Shown: positions 34,107-43,377, counted from the stretch's first letter. The stretch: 64,000 nucleotides of DNA from Cellulomonas sp. ES6 (GCF_030053835.1 NZ_CP125655.1:2108001-2172000), one strand, 5' to 3'. Notes: generated by a model from the letters alone, not told the origin. Made by a program: numbers and translations.

Positions 34107-35393
34107 TCAGGAGTCCTTGCCGGAGTCGTAGAAGTCCTGGAGCCCGGCCAGGAAGCCCGCGGCGTCCGTCGACCCGTTCGTCATGCCCTGCAGCCCGCTC
34201 ATCTGGAAGTCGAGCAGGCCGGGCACCGGGTAGTCCGGGTAGAACGACAGGGCGTCGGCGGCCTTGATGGCGTCGAACTGCTCGTTCATGTCCCGCATGC
34301 GCGGGTCCTCGATCGCGGCGGTGTCACCGGCGACGGGGATGCCGCCCTGCGCGGCGATCTCGTTCTGCACCTCGGGGGACAGGGTCGTGGCGATCCAGTC
34401 GTACGCGAGGTCCTTGTGCTGGGAGCTCGCCGGGACGCCCCACAGGTGGCCGGACGCGCCGGCGTTGAGCGCCGCCCCCGGGAACGTGAACGTGCCCCAC
34501 TCGAAGTCGGCCTCCTCGGCGACCCGGGAGAACGACCAGGTGCCGTTGGCCATGAAGGGGAACTCCCCGGCGATGAACGCCCGCTCCATCTCGTCGGCCT
34601 TGATCCCGGCGAGCTGCGTGCCGAGGTAGCCCTTCTCGATCCACTCCTGGAGCCGCTCCGTGCCGGACGCGAACGCCCCGGACGTCACGTCGGGCTCGCC
34701 CTGCAGGAAGATGAAGTCGTCGATCTCCTGCCGGTCGGCGTCGCCCGAGACGAGCTGCCACCAGGTCTGGAGCACGGCGTGCTCGCCGGCGTTGCTGGAG
34801 ACGGGCGTGACGCCGTCCGCGAGGAACGCGTCGAACATGTCCTCGAGCTCGGCCATCGTCTGCGGCGGGGCGTCGAAGCCGTGCTCCGCCAGCAGGTCCG
34901 CGTTGTAGTAGAACGTGAAGAACGACGCGATGTTCGGGACGCCGTACCAGTCGCCGGAGCCGGCGTGGCCGTTCTCGTCGTACTTCGCGAGCGCCGCGAC
35001 CGAGCCCGTGATGGTGTCGTCCCAGCCGTTCTCCTCGACCACGTCGGTGAGCGGGTCGAGCAGGCCCTGCGCGGCGAGCTGCCCGCCGTCGGCGTTGCCC
35101 GTGTTGAACTGCATCACGTCGGGCACGTCGTCCCCGGTGAGCAGGATCTTCGCGTTGGAGCGGATGGAGTCGAAGCTCGTGGAGGCGAACTCGACGTCGA
35201 CGTCGGGGTGCGCCTCCTGGAACATCTCGAGCGCGAGCTGCCACCCCTTGTACTGCGCGGTGGACGTCGTCTCGTACTGCAGGATCGTGAAGGTCGAGTC
35301 GTCGCCGCCCGATCCGCCACCGCAGGCGGCGAGCGCGCCACCTGCCAGGACCGCCACGGCCGCGCCGGCCACCCGGAGCCTCGTTCGTGTCAC
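34107..35393 (-). CDS. Sugar ABC transporter substrate-binding lipoprotein
   Basis: A 428-residue extracellular solute-binding protein. The lipobox LAAC (cysteine near residue 24) is followed by a Gly-rich linker and the binding domain beginning TFTILQYETTSTAQYKGWQLALE. It is first gene of cassette 2 and divergent from a LacI regulator with two operators in between. Partner GH172 suggests a furanose-containing oligosaccharide such as a fructan-derived disaccharide. No ATPase is encoded nearby. Confidence 0.92.
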   Translation of the reverse strand: MTRTRLRVAGAAVAVLAGGALAACGGGSGGDDSTFTILQYETTSTAQYKGWQLALEMFQEAHPDVDVEFASTSFDSIRSNAKILLTGDDVPDVMQFNTGNADGGQLAAQGLLDPLTDVVEENGWDDTITGSVAALAKYDENGHAGSGDWYGVPNIASFFTFYYNADLLAEHGFDAPPQTMAELEDMFDAFLADGVTPVSSNAGEHAVLQTWWQLVSGDADRQEIDDFIFLQGEPDVTSGAFASGTERLQEWIEKGYLGTQLAGIKADEMERAFIAGEFPFMANGTWSFSRVAEEADFEWGTFTFPGAALNAGASGHLWGVPASSQHKDLAYDWIATTLSPEVQNEIAAQGGIPVAGDTAAIEDPRMRDMNEQFDAIKAADALSFYPDYPVPGLLDFQMSGLQGMTNGSTDAAGFLAGLQDFYDSGKDS

Positions 35394-35461
35394 AGCTTCC
35401 TCCCACGTCGTCGCTGACTGTGTGCCGTGCCACCGCCCGCCGTGACCCGGGTTGCAGCGGT

Positions 35462-35538
35462 GGTAACGCTACCTCCGGCCTCGCGATGCGTCTAGCAGGA
35501 ACGTCGCCCGCGGCACGTTGCGGTTTGGTAACGTGACC
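35462..35538. promoter_or_regulatory. Pair of putative LacI operators (GGTAACG type)
   Basis: GGTAACGCTACC (35462-35473) and GGTAACGTGACC (35527-35538) are near-perfect palindromes around CG, each with one mismatch in the symmetry, 65 bases apart in the gap between the divergent binding-protein and LacI genes. The spacing would allow looping or separate control of both promoters. Confidence 0.6.
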
Positions 35539-35560
35539 TCCGACCAGCGAGGGAGCAGCG

Positions 35561-36562
35561 GTGACGACGATCAAGGACGTGGCGCGCCTGGCCGGCGTGA
35601 GCCCCATGACGGCCTCGCGCGTCGTGAACGGCACCGGCAACGTCGGCGCCGACGCGGCGGCCCGCGTCCAGCAGGCCGTCGCCGCCCTGGGCTACACCCG
35701 CAACCACGCCGCCTCCACCCTCCGGCGCCGCGGCGGCCCCACGTGGACCGTCGGGCTGGTCATCGAGAACGTCGCCAACCCGTTCCAGGCCCAGCTCCAC
35801 CGCGAGATCGAGGACGCCGTGCGGGAGCGCGGGTCGCTGGTGCTCGCCGCCAGCACCGACGAGGACCCCCAGCGGATGGCCGACCTGGTGCAGGAGCTCC
35901 GGTCCCGGCAGGTGGACGGCCTGGTGGTCGCCCCGCCGCCCGGCGACCAGTCGTACCTCGCCGTCGCGCGACGCCAGGGCATCCCCGTCGTGCTGGTCGA
36001 CCGGCCCGCGGACGGCATCGCCGCGCCCGCCGTGCTGTCCGACGGCCGCGGCGGCACGCACCAGGCCGTGTCCCACCTCGTCGCCCACGGCCACCGGCGC
36101 ATCGCGTACGTCACCGACCTGCGCTCCGCCACCATGCGCGAGCGGCACGCCGGGTTCCTCGACGGGCTGCGGGAGCACGGGATCCCCGCCGACCCGGCCC
36201 TCGTGCGCACCGACGTCGAGACCCCCGAGGCCGCGTCCGCCACGGTGCTGGAGCTGCTCGCCCTGCCCGACCCCCCGACCGCCGTCGTCACCGGCCGCGA
36301 CGGCACCACGATCGGCGCCGTCCGCGCCCTGCACCGCGCCGGCGTCCAGCACCGCGTCGCCCTGGTCGGGTTCGACGACGTCGAGCTCGCCGACCTCGTC
36401 GAGCCGGGGCTGACCGTGGTCGCGCAGGACCCGGTGGCCGTCGGCCGCAGCGCCGCGCGGCTGCTGCTGGACCAGCTCGCCCGGCCGGACGCCGTGCTCG
36501 AGGGCGTGCGGCTGCGCACGACGCTGATCCCCCGGGGCTCCGGGGAGATCCCCGCGCCCTGA
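35561..36562 (+). CDS. LacI-family regulator of cassette 2
   Basis: A 333-residue repressor. The HTH is [20 protein letters not shown] with hinge [14 protein letters not shown]; the rest is a sugar-binding core ([20 protein letters not shown] onward) ending in [21 protein letters not shown] 35561 follows GAGGGAG. Divergent from the cassette it probably controls. Confidence 0.92.
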   Translation: MTTIKDVARLAGVSPMTASRVVNGTGNVGADAAARVQQAVAALGYTRNHAASTLRRRGGPTWTVGLVIENVANPFQAQLHREIEDAVRERGSLVLAASTDEDPQRMADLVQELRSRQVDGLVVAPPPGDQSYLAVARRQGIPVVLVDRPADGIAAPAVLSDGRGGTHQAVSHLVAHGHRRIAYVTDLRSATMRERHAGFLDGLREHGIPADPALVRTDVETPEAASATVLELLALPDPPTAVVTGRDGTTIGAVRALHRAGVQHRVALVGFDDVELADLVEPGLTVVAQDPVAVGRSAARLLLDQLARPDAVLEGVRLRTTLIPRGSGEIPAP

Positions 36563-36771
36563 CGCGCGCCGGCACGGAGGTCCTCCGCCGCGGCGCCCCC
36601 GGACGGTCCGCCGTTCACCCGCCCGCCCGGGGCCGCCACCCGGACGCGGGTGCCCGCCACCCGGGTGCAGCAGGACCGAGGTCCCGATCCGGCCGCCGAC
36701 CAGGCCGAACCCGTCAGCAGGCCCCGGCGGCGGTCGATGCACCAGGCATCCCGCTCGCAGAGGAGAAGGTC

Positions 36772-37845
36772 ATGCGCGTGTTCCGTCGTCAGGCCGCCGC
36801 CGACGGCGTCGCCCCCCTCGTCGCCCGCATCGGGGCCCAGGCGGTGCTCGACGCGCTGCCGGCCCCGCTGATCGTCGCGGACGACAGCGGCACCATCGTC
36901 CAGCGCAACCGCGCCGGCGACGTGCTCGCGCAGCGGATCGTCGCCCAGCACGGGAAGCACGTCATGGAGGCGCTGCGCGTCCGGCTCGCCGAGACCATCC
37001 GGGACTGCCGGCAGTTCCCCGTCACCACCATCACCTCGGTGCCGGTCGGTTCGGGGTCGGTGGAGCTCCGCGTCGTCCTCGACCGGCTGCCGGAGGGCTT
37101 CGTCGGCGTGTGGGACGACGTCACCGACCAGCACGTGCAGCGGCGCACCACCGTGGAGGTCGCCGACGAGCTCACCGGGTCGGCGTCGACGCTCACCGCG
37201 CTCGCCCAGCGGCTGGCCGACGACGCCGACGGGGTGTCCGGCCGTGCCGCGTCGGTGGCCGCCGCGTCCGAGCAGATGTCGGCCAGCATCCACGAGATCG
37301 CGTCGGGCTCCACGGCCGCGTCCGCCGGGACGGCCCGGGCGGTCGAGTCGGCGTCCACCGCGAGCCACCGCCTGGCGGCGCTCACCGAGGTCGTCGAGCG
37401 CATCGGCACCGTCAGCCGCCTCATCACGTCCATCGCCGAGCAGACGCACCTGCTGGCGCTCAACGCGACCATCGAGGCGGCCCGGGCCGGCGAGTCGGGC
37501 CGGGGCTTCGCGGTGGTGGCCGGTGAGGTGAAGTCGCTCGCCGACCGCACGCACGAGGCGACCGACGAGATCACGGGCATGGTCGACGCCATCACCGAGA
37601 CCACCGCGCACGCCACCCAGGCCATCGGCGAGATCGTCACGCAGATCGAGGACGTCCGGGAGCGGCAGGCCGGCATCGCGGCCGCCGTGCAGGAGCAGTC
37701 GGCGGTCGCCGACGGCATGAGCCGGGACGTCGGCAGCGTCGCGGAGGCCGCCGCGGCCACGGCGCGCGCGGTCGACGGGCTGCGGTCCTCGGCGGACTTC
37801 GTCTCCGGGCGGGCGACGCGGCTCGAGGAGCTGTTCCAGGCCTGA
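36772..37845 (+). CDS. Soluble methyl-accepting chemotaxis protein with PAS-like sensor
   Basis: A 357-residue chemoreceptor without membrane helices. The N-terminal 120 residues form a PAS-like domain ([21 protein letters not shown]). The C-terminal signalling hairpin (about 130-350) contains the highly conserved tip [24 protein letters not shown] near residue 220, which binds CheA/CheW. ATG follows GAGGAGAAGG. The receptor probably senses a cytoplasmic cue such as redox or a metabolite. No other chemotaxis genes occur in the window. Confidence 0.9.
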   Translation: MRVFRRQAAADGVAPLVARIGAQAVLDALPAPLIVADDSGTIVQRNRAGDVLAQRIVAQHGKHVMEALRVRLAETIRDCRQFPVTTITSVPVGSGSVELRVVLDRLPEGFVGVWDDVTDQHVQRRTTVEVADELTGSASTLTALAQRLADDADGVSGRAASVAAASEQMSASIHEIASGSTAASAGTARAVESASTASHRLAALTEVVERIGTVSRLITSIAEQTHLLALNATIEAARAGESGRGFAVVAGEVKSLADRTHEATDEITGMVDAITETTAHATQAIGEIVTQIEDVRERQAGIAAAVQEQSAVADGMSRDVGSVAEAAAATARAVDGLRSSADFVSGRATRLEELFQA

Positions 37846-37861
37846 GCGCGCGCGCCGGGCA

Positions 37862-37929
37862 GCCGTCGAGAGTGCAGTAGGTGCGGGGTTCGCGGCCCGG
37901 AAACCCGCATCTGCTGCAACCTCGACGGC
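37862..37929. repeat. Long imperfect inverted repeat between chemoreceptor and TetR genes
   Basis: GCCGTCGAG (37862-37870) pairs with CTCGACGGC (37921-37929). The inner parts TGCAG, AG and TGCGGG also pair with their complements, giving a stem of about 29 bases with few mismatches around a short GC loop. Longer than a usual terminator; may be a REP-like or MITE-like element that also ends both converging transcripts. Confidence 0.6.
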
Positions 37930-37933
37930 GGCC

Positions 37934-37990
37934 GGGCGGGCTCGAGCAGGCTCGGGCGGGCTCGAGCAGGCTCGGGCGGGCTCGGGCGGG
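37934..37990. repeat. 20-base tandem repeat next to TetR gene
   Basis: GGGCGGGCTCGAGCAGGCTC is repeated at 37934-37953 and 37954-37973, followed by half units GGGCGGGCTC and GGGCGGG up to the TetR stop codon. Confidence 0.75.
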
Positions 37991-37992
37991 CG

Positions 37993-38553
37993 TCAGGCGC
38001 GGCGGCGCGCGACCAGGGCCCGGGCGACCTCGCGGGCGAGCGCGGTCCTGTGGCCCGGGTCCCGCAGGCGCATCGCGAGGTCGCCCGAGACGACCAGCAG
38101 CAGCTCCTCGGCGAGCGCCGCGGCGTCCGGGCCGACGACCGGCTCCGCGAGCGCGGTGAGCCGGGACCGCAGGGTCTCGGTGTCCGTGCGCACCGCGGCG
38201 GCGACCTCGGCCGACTCGTCGGCGTGCTCCGCGGCCGCCCCGAGGAACGCGCACCACCGCGCGCCGCGCGGGCCGGAGCGGAACGCGTCGAGGGCGTCGA
38301 ACACCGCGAGCAGCCGGCCCTCGTCGTCGGGCTGCCGCTCGACGCACGCGTCCCACGTCGCGACCCAGTCGCGGTGCCGGCGGTCGAGCGCAGCGGCCAC
38401 CAGCGCCTCCTTGGTGGGGTAGCCGCGGTACAGCGTCGCGGCCGACGCCCCGGCGCGGGCGAGGACGGCGTCGACGGGCGTGGCGGCGATGCCGCGGGAG
38501 AAGAACAGCTCCTCCGCCGCGTCGAGCAGCCGGGCTTCGGTGGTGGCGCGCAC
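37993..38553 (-). CDS. TetR-family regulator
   Basis: A 186-residue regulator. The N-terminal HTH (LLDAAEELFFSRGIAATPVDAVLARAG, about residues 9-55, with LYRGYPTKEALV) is typical; the ligand domain is unspecific. Divergent from an MFS exporter whose start overlaps a palindrome, so it is likely the repressor of that exporter. Confidence 0.88.
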   Translation of the reverse strand: MRATTEARLLDAAEELFFSRGIAATPVDAVLARAGASAATLYRGYPTKEALVAAALDRRHRDWVATWDACVERQPDDEGRLLAVFDALDAFRSGPRGARWCAFLGAAAEHADESAEVAAAVRTDTETLRSRLTALAEPVVGPDAAALAEELLLVVSGDLAMRLRDPGHRTALAREVARALVARRRA

Positions 38554-38563
38554 CGCCCCAGCC

Positions 38564-38597
38564 TATGCTCAAGAAGTGAAACGTTCGTTTTCGTTTC
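38564..38597. promoter_or_regulatory. MFS promoter with overlapping TetR-type palindromes
   Basis: The -10 TATGCT (38564-38569) ends six bases before the MFS GTG. GAAACG (38578-38583) and CGTTTC (38592-38597) form an inverted repeat, overlapping a second palindrome AAACGTTCGTTT (38580-38591). Both fall inside the first codons, which are strikingly AT-rich for this genome. Confidence 0.5.
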
Positions 38598-39964
38598 GGC
38601 CTCCGCCGCTCCCGCCCCCCGCCCGCCGCGCCGCGCTGCTCGCCGCCGGCACCGGGCTGATCGCCGCGACCTACGGCCTGACCCGGCTCGCCTACGGGCT
38701 CGTGCTGCCCGACGTCCAGGCGGAGCTGGCGCTGGACGACGCCGCCGCCGGCCGGGCCGCGCTCGGTGCGTCGCTCGCGTACTGCCTCGCCGCCGTGACC
38801 GGGTTCGTGGCGGCCGGCTCCCACCGGCGGGCGCTCGTCGCGGCGGCGGCGCTGACCGCCGGCGCGGGGGCCGCGGGGATGGCGCTGGCGCCCACGGCCG
38901 GGGGGTTCGCGGCGGCGGCGGTGCTCAGCTCGGCCGGCGCGGGGTTCGCCTCCCCCGCGCTGGTGCAGGTCGTGGCGGGCCACGTCCCCCCGGCCGCCGC
39001 CGACCGCGCGCAGGCCGTCGTCAACGCCGGCACCGGGCCGGGGCTGGTGGCCGCGGGCGTGCTCGCGCTGGTCGTGCTGCCGGACTGGCGGCTGGCGTGG
39101 GGCGTCGTCGCCGTCGTGACGGCCGCGGCCGGGGCGCTCGTGCTCGCGCTCGACCGCGGGGACGAGCGCTCCGACCGCGCGCCCCGAGACGGCCCCGAGC
39201 GAGCCGAGGGCGCCGGGGGCGCCGAGGGCGCCGCCCGCGCGACGTCGGGCGACGAAGCGGCGAGCGCCCACGCCCGCCCGGCAGGCGGCACCGCCCCGGC
39301 GAGGCGCCTCGTCTCCGCCCTGCCGCCCACCGCCTGGTTCGCCGCCCACCGCCGCCTGCTCGTCGCCGCCCTGCTGCTCGGGGCCGGCTCGGCCGCGGTC
39401 TGGACGTACGGCCGGTCCCTGCTGGTCGAGGCCGGCGCGGGTCCCACCGCCTCGGTCGCGGCGTGGATCGCCGTCGGGGCGGGCGGCGCGGCGGTCATCG
39501 GGACCGCCCGCCCGCTCACGGCCGCCGGACCGCGCACCGCGTGGGGGGTGACGGTGCTCGCGGTCGCCGCCGCCACGGCCGCGTTCGCCCTCGTGCCGGG
39601 CGCCACCGGCCCGGCCCTCGCCGCCGCCGCGGTCTTCGGCTGGGGCTACACCGCCGCGACCGGCGCCCTCATCGCGTGGACCGTCCGGCTCGACCCCGGC
39701 CGGGCGCCCTCCGGGACGTCGATGCTGTTCGTCGTGCTGGTGCTCGGCCAGGGCGCGGGCTCGGCGGCCGCCGGTGCGCTCGTCGGCGGGTGGGGCCCGC
39801 GGCCGACGTTCCTCGCGGCCGCCGTCGTCGTCGCCGGGGCCGCCCTCGTCACCCGGCGGGCGGGCGACGAGGGCGCGGCGGCGGGCCGTTCCGCGGACGG
39901 CGTCAGGCGTCGAGCACGAGCTCCGCGAGCGGGCCGTCCGGCAGCACCAGCTCGCAGAACGTGA
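38576..39964 (+). CDS. MFS transporter
   Basis: A 462-residue major facilitator with about 12 hydrophobic helices in two halves, separated by a low-complexity charged loop (about 200-240, rich in Glu, Gly and Ala). The start of helix 1 (AATYGLTRLAYGLVLP) resembles YbfB/CynX-like efflux carriers. The GTG start follows a TATGCT -10 at leaderless spacing. The last 62 bases overlap the convergent GH32 gene, so the C-terminal tail may be dispensable. Control by the divergent TetR suggests drug or metabolite export. Confidence 0.84.
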   Translation: MKRSFSFRPPPLPPPARRAALLAAGTGLIAATYGLTRLAYGLVLPDVQAELALDDAAAGRAALGASLAYCLAAVTGFVAAGSHRRALVAAAALTAGAGAAGMALAPTAGGFAAAAVLSSAGAGFASPALVQVVAGHVPPAAADRAQAVVNAGTGPGLVAAGVLALVVLPDWRLAWGVVAVVTAAAGALVLALDRGDERSDRAPRDGPERAEGAGGAEGAARATSGDEAASAHARPAGGTAPARRLVSALPPTAWFAAHRRLLVAALLLGAGSAAVWTYGRSLLVEAGAGPTASVAAWIAVGAGGAAVIGTARPLTAAGPRTAWGVTVLAVAAATAAFALVPGATGPALAAAAVFGWGYTAATGALIAWTVRLDPGRAPSGTSMLFVVLVLGQGAGSAAAGALVGGWGPRPTFLAAAVVVAGAALVTRRAGDEGAAAGRSADGVRRRARAPRAGRPAAPARRT

Positions 39965-41282
39965 CCCGCCCGTCGGCGGTGAACACCTCCACCACGCTGC
40001 CGTCCACCACCACGCGCAGCGCGACCGGGCCGTCGCCGGGCACCGGCGCCACCGCCGGCGCGGTGAAGTGCGGGTCGAGGCCCGCGGCCGGCGCCGGGCG
40101 CGTCAGGACGAGCCCCTCGGCGTCGAGCGCCAGCGTCAGGACCGCGCCCCCGGTCTCGTCCCGCACCGCCACGCGCCCGCCCCGCGGCAGCACCACCTCC
40201 ACGACCGCCGGCCCCTCCAGCGGGACGGCGCCCGGCGCGGGACCGACGGCGTGCACCGGTGCGTCGGCGGGCAGCACCGGCCGCTGCACCAGCACCGCCT
40301 CGCCGTCCACCCGCACCAGGGCGAGCTCCCGCGCCAGCGACATCGAGGAGCGCCACGGCGCCGTCGGCACCTCCCGGGCGTACTGCCACGACGAGGCCCA
40401 CCCGATCGTCAGCGCCCGGCCGTCCGGCGCGTCGCTCCACGCCACCGCGGCGTAGTAGTCGTGGCCGTGGTCGAGCCAGCGCGGCGCGCCGTCCCGCAGC
40501 GGCGCCGGGGTGAACGTCGTGCCGTCGAAGTCGCCCACCAGGTACTGCATGCCGGAGCCCCCGGTGGCGCCGCCCGGGTTGAGCGACAGCAGCAGCACCC
40601 AGGCCCGCTCGCCAGGGGCGCCGCCCTCGACCGGGACCTGGAGCAGCGCCGGGCACTCCCAGACGCCGCCGACCGCGCCGACCGGGCCGACGTGCGAGGC
40701 GAGCGCCCAGTCGCGCAGGTCCGGCGAGGTGTAGAGCGCCACGCGCTGCCGGTCGGCCTCCACGACGGCCATGACCCAGTGGTCGCCGTACCGCAGCACG
40801 TACGGGTCGCGGAACTCGGCCGACCCGATGTCGAGCACCGGGTTGCCCTCGAACCGGGCGAACGTCCGGCCGCCGTCCCCCGACCACGCCAGCGCCTGCG
40901 ACTGGTTGCCCGGCCGGGCCGCGGTCCACACGGCGACCAGCGCGCCCGCGCCGAAGCCCGCCGTGCCCCCGTGGTCGACCACCGCGGAGCCGGAGAACAC
41001 CATCTCGCCGTCCTGCGCCGGGATCGCCGTGCCGTGCTCGGTCCAGTGCACGAGGTCCGCCGACGTGGCGTGGCCCCAGGAGATGTCGCCCCAGGTCGTC
41101 CCGTGCGGGTTGGTCTGGAAGAACAGGTGGTAGACGCCGTCGGCGTGCACCAGGCCGTTCGGGTCGTTCAGCCAGCGGTCGGCGGTCGTGAAGTGCCAGG
41201 CGGGCCGCAGGTGCGGCGTCGGGGCCGGCTGCGCGTCGGCGTCCGTGACGGCCGTGTCGCCGGCGGCGGGGAGCATCGTCAT
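39903..41282 (-). CDS. Family 32 glycoside hydrolase (fructan/sucrose hydrolase)
   Basis: A 459-residue GH32 beta-fructofuranosidase. The beta-propeller carries the three catalytic motifs: WLNDPNG (37-43, nucleophile D40), FRDP (157-160, transition-state D159) and WECP (208-211, acid/base E209). A C-terminal beta-sandwich ends the protein. No signal peptide is present, so it hydrolyses imported sucrose, kestose or short levan/inulin oligomers. One base separates it from the upstream permease gene; it ends cassette 3. Confidence 0.92.
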   Translation of the reverse strand: MTMLPAAGDTAVTDADAQPAPTPHLRPAWHFTTADRWLNDPNGLVHADGVYHLFFQTNPHGTTWGDISWGHATSADLVHWTEHGTAIPAQDGEMVFSGSAVVDHGGTAGFGAGALVAVWTAARPGNQSQALAWSGDGGRTFARFEGNPVLDIGSAEFRDPYVLRYGDHWVMAVVEADRQRVALYTSPDLRDWALASHVGPVGAVGGVWECPALLQVPVEGGAPGERAWVLLLSLNPGGATGGSGMQYLVGDFDGTTFTPAPLRDGAPRWLDHGHDYYAAVAWSDAPDGRALTIGWASSWQYAREVPTAPWRSSMSLARELALVRVDGEAVLVQRPVLPADAPVHAVGPAPGAVPLEGPAVVEVVLPRGGRVAVRDETGGAVLTLALDAEGLVLTRPAPAAGLDPHFTAPAVAPVPGDGPVALRVVVDGSVVEVFTADGRVTFCELVLPDGPLAELVLDA

Positions 41283-41283
41283 G

Positions 41284-42270
41284 TCAGCCCTTCACCCCCG
41301 AGGACGCGATGGACCCGATGAACGCCTTCTGGAACGCCAGGAACAGCGCCAGGACGGGCAGCGTGATCATCGAGGCGTAGGCCATGATCTGCCCCCACGA
41401 CACGTTGAGCTGGAAGAAGTACTGGATGCCGATCATCACGGGACGCAGCTCCTCGGACTGCACGACCATCAGGGGCCACAGGTAGGAGTTCCAGGCGGGC
41501 AGGAACGTCAGGATCGCGACGGTGGCGACCGCCGGGCCGGACAGCGGCATCACCACGCGGCGGTAGATGCGGAACCACCCGGCGCCGTCCATCCGCGCGG
41601 CCTCGTCGAGCTCCGTCGGGATGGACGTGAAGTACTGGTAGAAGAGGTAGATCGAGAACGCGTTGGCCAGGAACGGGATCACCTGCACCTGGTACGTGTC
41701 GAGCCAGCCCTGCGTCAGCTCCAGGTGGAAGCCCTCCAGGCGCAGGCTCGGGAGCTTGTTCACCCACCACACGAGCGGCAGGGCCAGCGTCTCGAACGGC
41801 ACGATGAGCGTCGCGATGATCGCGGTGAGCACGAGCTGCTTGCCGCGCCACCGCAGCCGGGCGAGTCCGAATGCGGCGAGCGAGTTGATCACGAGCCCGA
41901 GCGCCACGGTGACCGCGGAGATGCCGATGGAGTTGAGCAGCAGGCGGGCGAACGGCACCCGGTCGAACACCGCCGTGTAGTTGTCCAGCGAGATGTCCCC
42001 GACCGGCAGGAACGCCCGCCAGGACCCGAGGTCCGCGAAGATCTGCAGGTCGGGCTTCAGCGAGGACACGAACAGGAACAGCAGCGGCCCGACGAACACC
42101 AGGCCGAGCAGCACCCGCCCGGTCTGCGTGAGCCAGGCGGCGCGGCGGCGGCCCGCCCGCCGGCCGGAGCGGGCGCGCGGCTCCGGGGCGGGCTGCGCGG
42201 CGGGCGCCAGGTCCCCGGCGGCGGGGCCGGGCACCGGCGAGGTGGCGTGCGGGGGCGTGACGGTGGCCAT
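41284..42270 (-). CDS. Sugar ABC transporter permease, MalG type
   Basis: A 328-residue CUT1 permease with a basic, Pro-rich N-terminus (about 50 residues) and six helices. EAA loop: LDEAARMDGAGWFRIYRRVV. C-terminus KAFIGSIASSGVKG is typical. Only one base separates it from the MalF-type gene upstream and from GH32 downstream. Confidence 0.92.
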   Translation of the reverse strand: MATVTPPHATSPVPGPAAGDLAPAAQPAPEPRARSGRRAGRRRAAWLTQTGRVLLGLVFVGPLLFLFVSSLKPDLQIFADLGSWRAFLPVGDISLDNYTAVFDRVPFARLLLNSIGISAVTVALGLVINSLAAFGLARLRWRGKQLVLTAIIATLIVPFETLALPLVWWVNKLPSLRLEGFHLELTQGWLDTYQVQVIPFLANAFSIYLFYQYFTSIPTELDEAARMDGAGWFRIYRRVVMPLSGPAVATVAILTFLPAWNSYLWPLMVVQSEELRPVMIGIQYFFQLNVSWGQIMAYASMITLPVLALFLAFQKAFIGSIASSGVKG

Positions 42271-42271
42271 G

Positions 42272-43219
42272 TCAGTCCTTGTCCCGGGTGAGGAAGCGCT
42301 GGACGCCCGACACGACGAGCACCAGCACGAAGAAGACGAGGGAGATCGCCGAGGCGTAGCCCGTGGCGAGCTGCTGGTAGCCGGTGCGCACGGCCATGTA
42401 GACGACGGTCGTCGTGGAGTCCAGCGGCCCGCCCTGCGTCATGACGTTGATCTGCGTGAACAGGCTCAGCGCGGCGATCGTGATGGTGATGAGGATGAAC
42501 GTCCGGGTCGCCGCGAGGCACGGCCACGTGATGTACCGGAACCGCTTCCAGCCGGTGGCGCCGTCCAGGTCACCGGCCTCGTAGAGCTCGCCCGGGATCG
42601 TCTGCAGGCCGGACAGCCAGATGATCATGTGGAAGCCGACGGCCTGCCAGATGGACATGAGGATGATCGCCGGCAGCGCGGTGCGGGTGTCGTTGAGCCA
42701 GTCGACCGGCTGGTACGACGGGTGGACCACCGTGATCATCGCGTTGAGCAGCCCGTCCTTCTGGTACAGGAACCGCCACAGCAGCGACACCACGACCATC
42801 GACGTCACGACCGGCACGAAGTACAGCGTCCGGAAGATGTTCGTGCCGCGGACCTTCGCGTTGACCAGCAGCGCGAGCACCAGCGCCAGGCCGGCCTGCA
42901 CCGGCACCACCACGGCGGCGAACACCACGGTGTTGCGCAGCGACGCCCAGAACACCGGGTCGCCCCAGAGGGTCGCGAAGTTGTGCAGCCCGACGAACGA
43001 GGCCGGCCGCGGGGAGATCAGCCGGGCGTTGGTGAACGCGAGGACGAACGCGAGCACCACGGGCACGACGAGGAACACCACCAGCAGGGTGGCGGCGGGC
43101 GCCACCATCCAGGCGGCGGTGCGTGCCTCGTGCCCGCGGCTGGTGCGCGTGCCGCCGCGGGACGGGCGGCGCGCGGCGGACCGCGGTCGCAGGCGCGCGG
43201 CTCCGGTGGCGAGGGCCAT
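42272..43219 (-). CDS. Sugar ABC transporter permease, MalF type
   Basis: A 315-residue CUT1 permease. The EAA loop is YEAGDLDGATGWKRFRYITW and the C-terminal turn VMTQGGPLDSTTTVVYMAV matches MalF-type proteins. The start ATG 43219 follows AAAGGTCCCGC; longer readings of the frame run into the binding-protein gene and are not credible. Confidence 0.92.
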   Translation of the reverse strand: MALATGAARLRPRSAARRPSRGGTRTSRGHEARTAAWMVAPAATLLVVFLVVPVVLAFVLAFTNARLISPRPASFVGLHNFATLWGDPVFWASLRNTVVFAAVVVPVQAGLALVLALLVNAKVRGTNIFRTLYFVPVVTSMVVVSLLWRFLYQKDGLLNAMITVVHPSYQPVDWLNDTRTALPAIILMSIWQAVGFHMIIWLSGLQTIPGELYEAGDLDGATGWKRFRYITWPCLAATRTFILITITIAALSLFTQINVMTQGGPLDSTTTVVYMAVRTGYQQLATGYASAISLVFFVLVLVVSGVQRFLTRDKD

Positions 43220-43299
43220 GGCGGGACCTTTCGGGGTGGGGCGCGACGGCGCGGAGGCCGGCGCGGGGGTCGGGGTGCCGTCCGCTCGGAGCAGCGGTG

Positions 43300-43371
43300 C
43301 GGGACGACGGGGTGCGGCCGGCGCCCGGGCGGACCGGGACGACGGGGTGCCGGGCGGCGGGCGCCGGCCGC
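43300..43371 (-). other. Hairpin and direct repeat between binding-protein and permease genes (cassette 3)
   Basis: GCGGCCGGCGCCCG (43314-43327) pairs perfectly with CGGGCGCCGGCCGC (43358-43371). The 16-base direct repeat CGGGACGACGGGGTGC occurs at 43300-43315 and 43335-43350. Same location as hairpins in the other two cassettes. Confidence 0.55.
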
Positions 43372-43377
43372 GGGGCG

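Noticed and set aside
37934..37990. 20-base repeats as a CRISPR or origin iteron array
   Set aside because: Only about 2.5 head-to-tail copies with no spacers, and no replication or cas genes nearby; treated as a simple tandem repeat.
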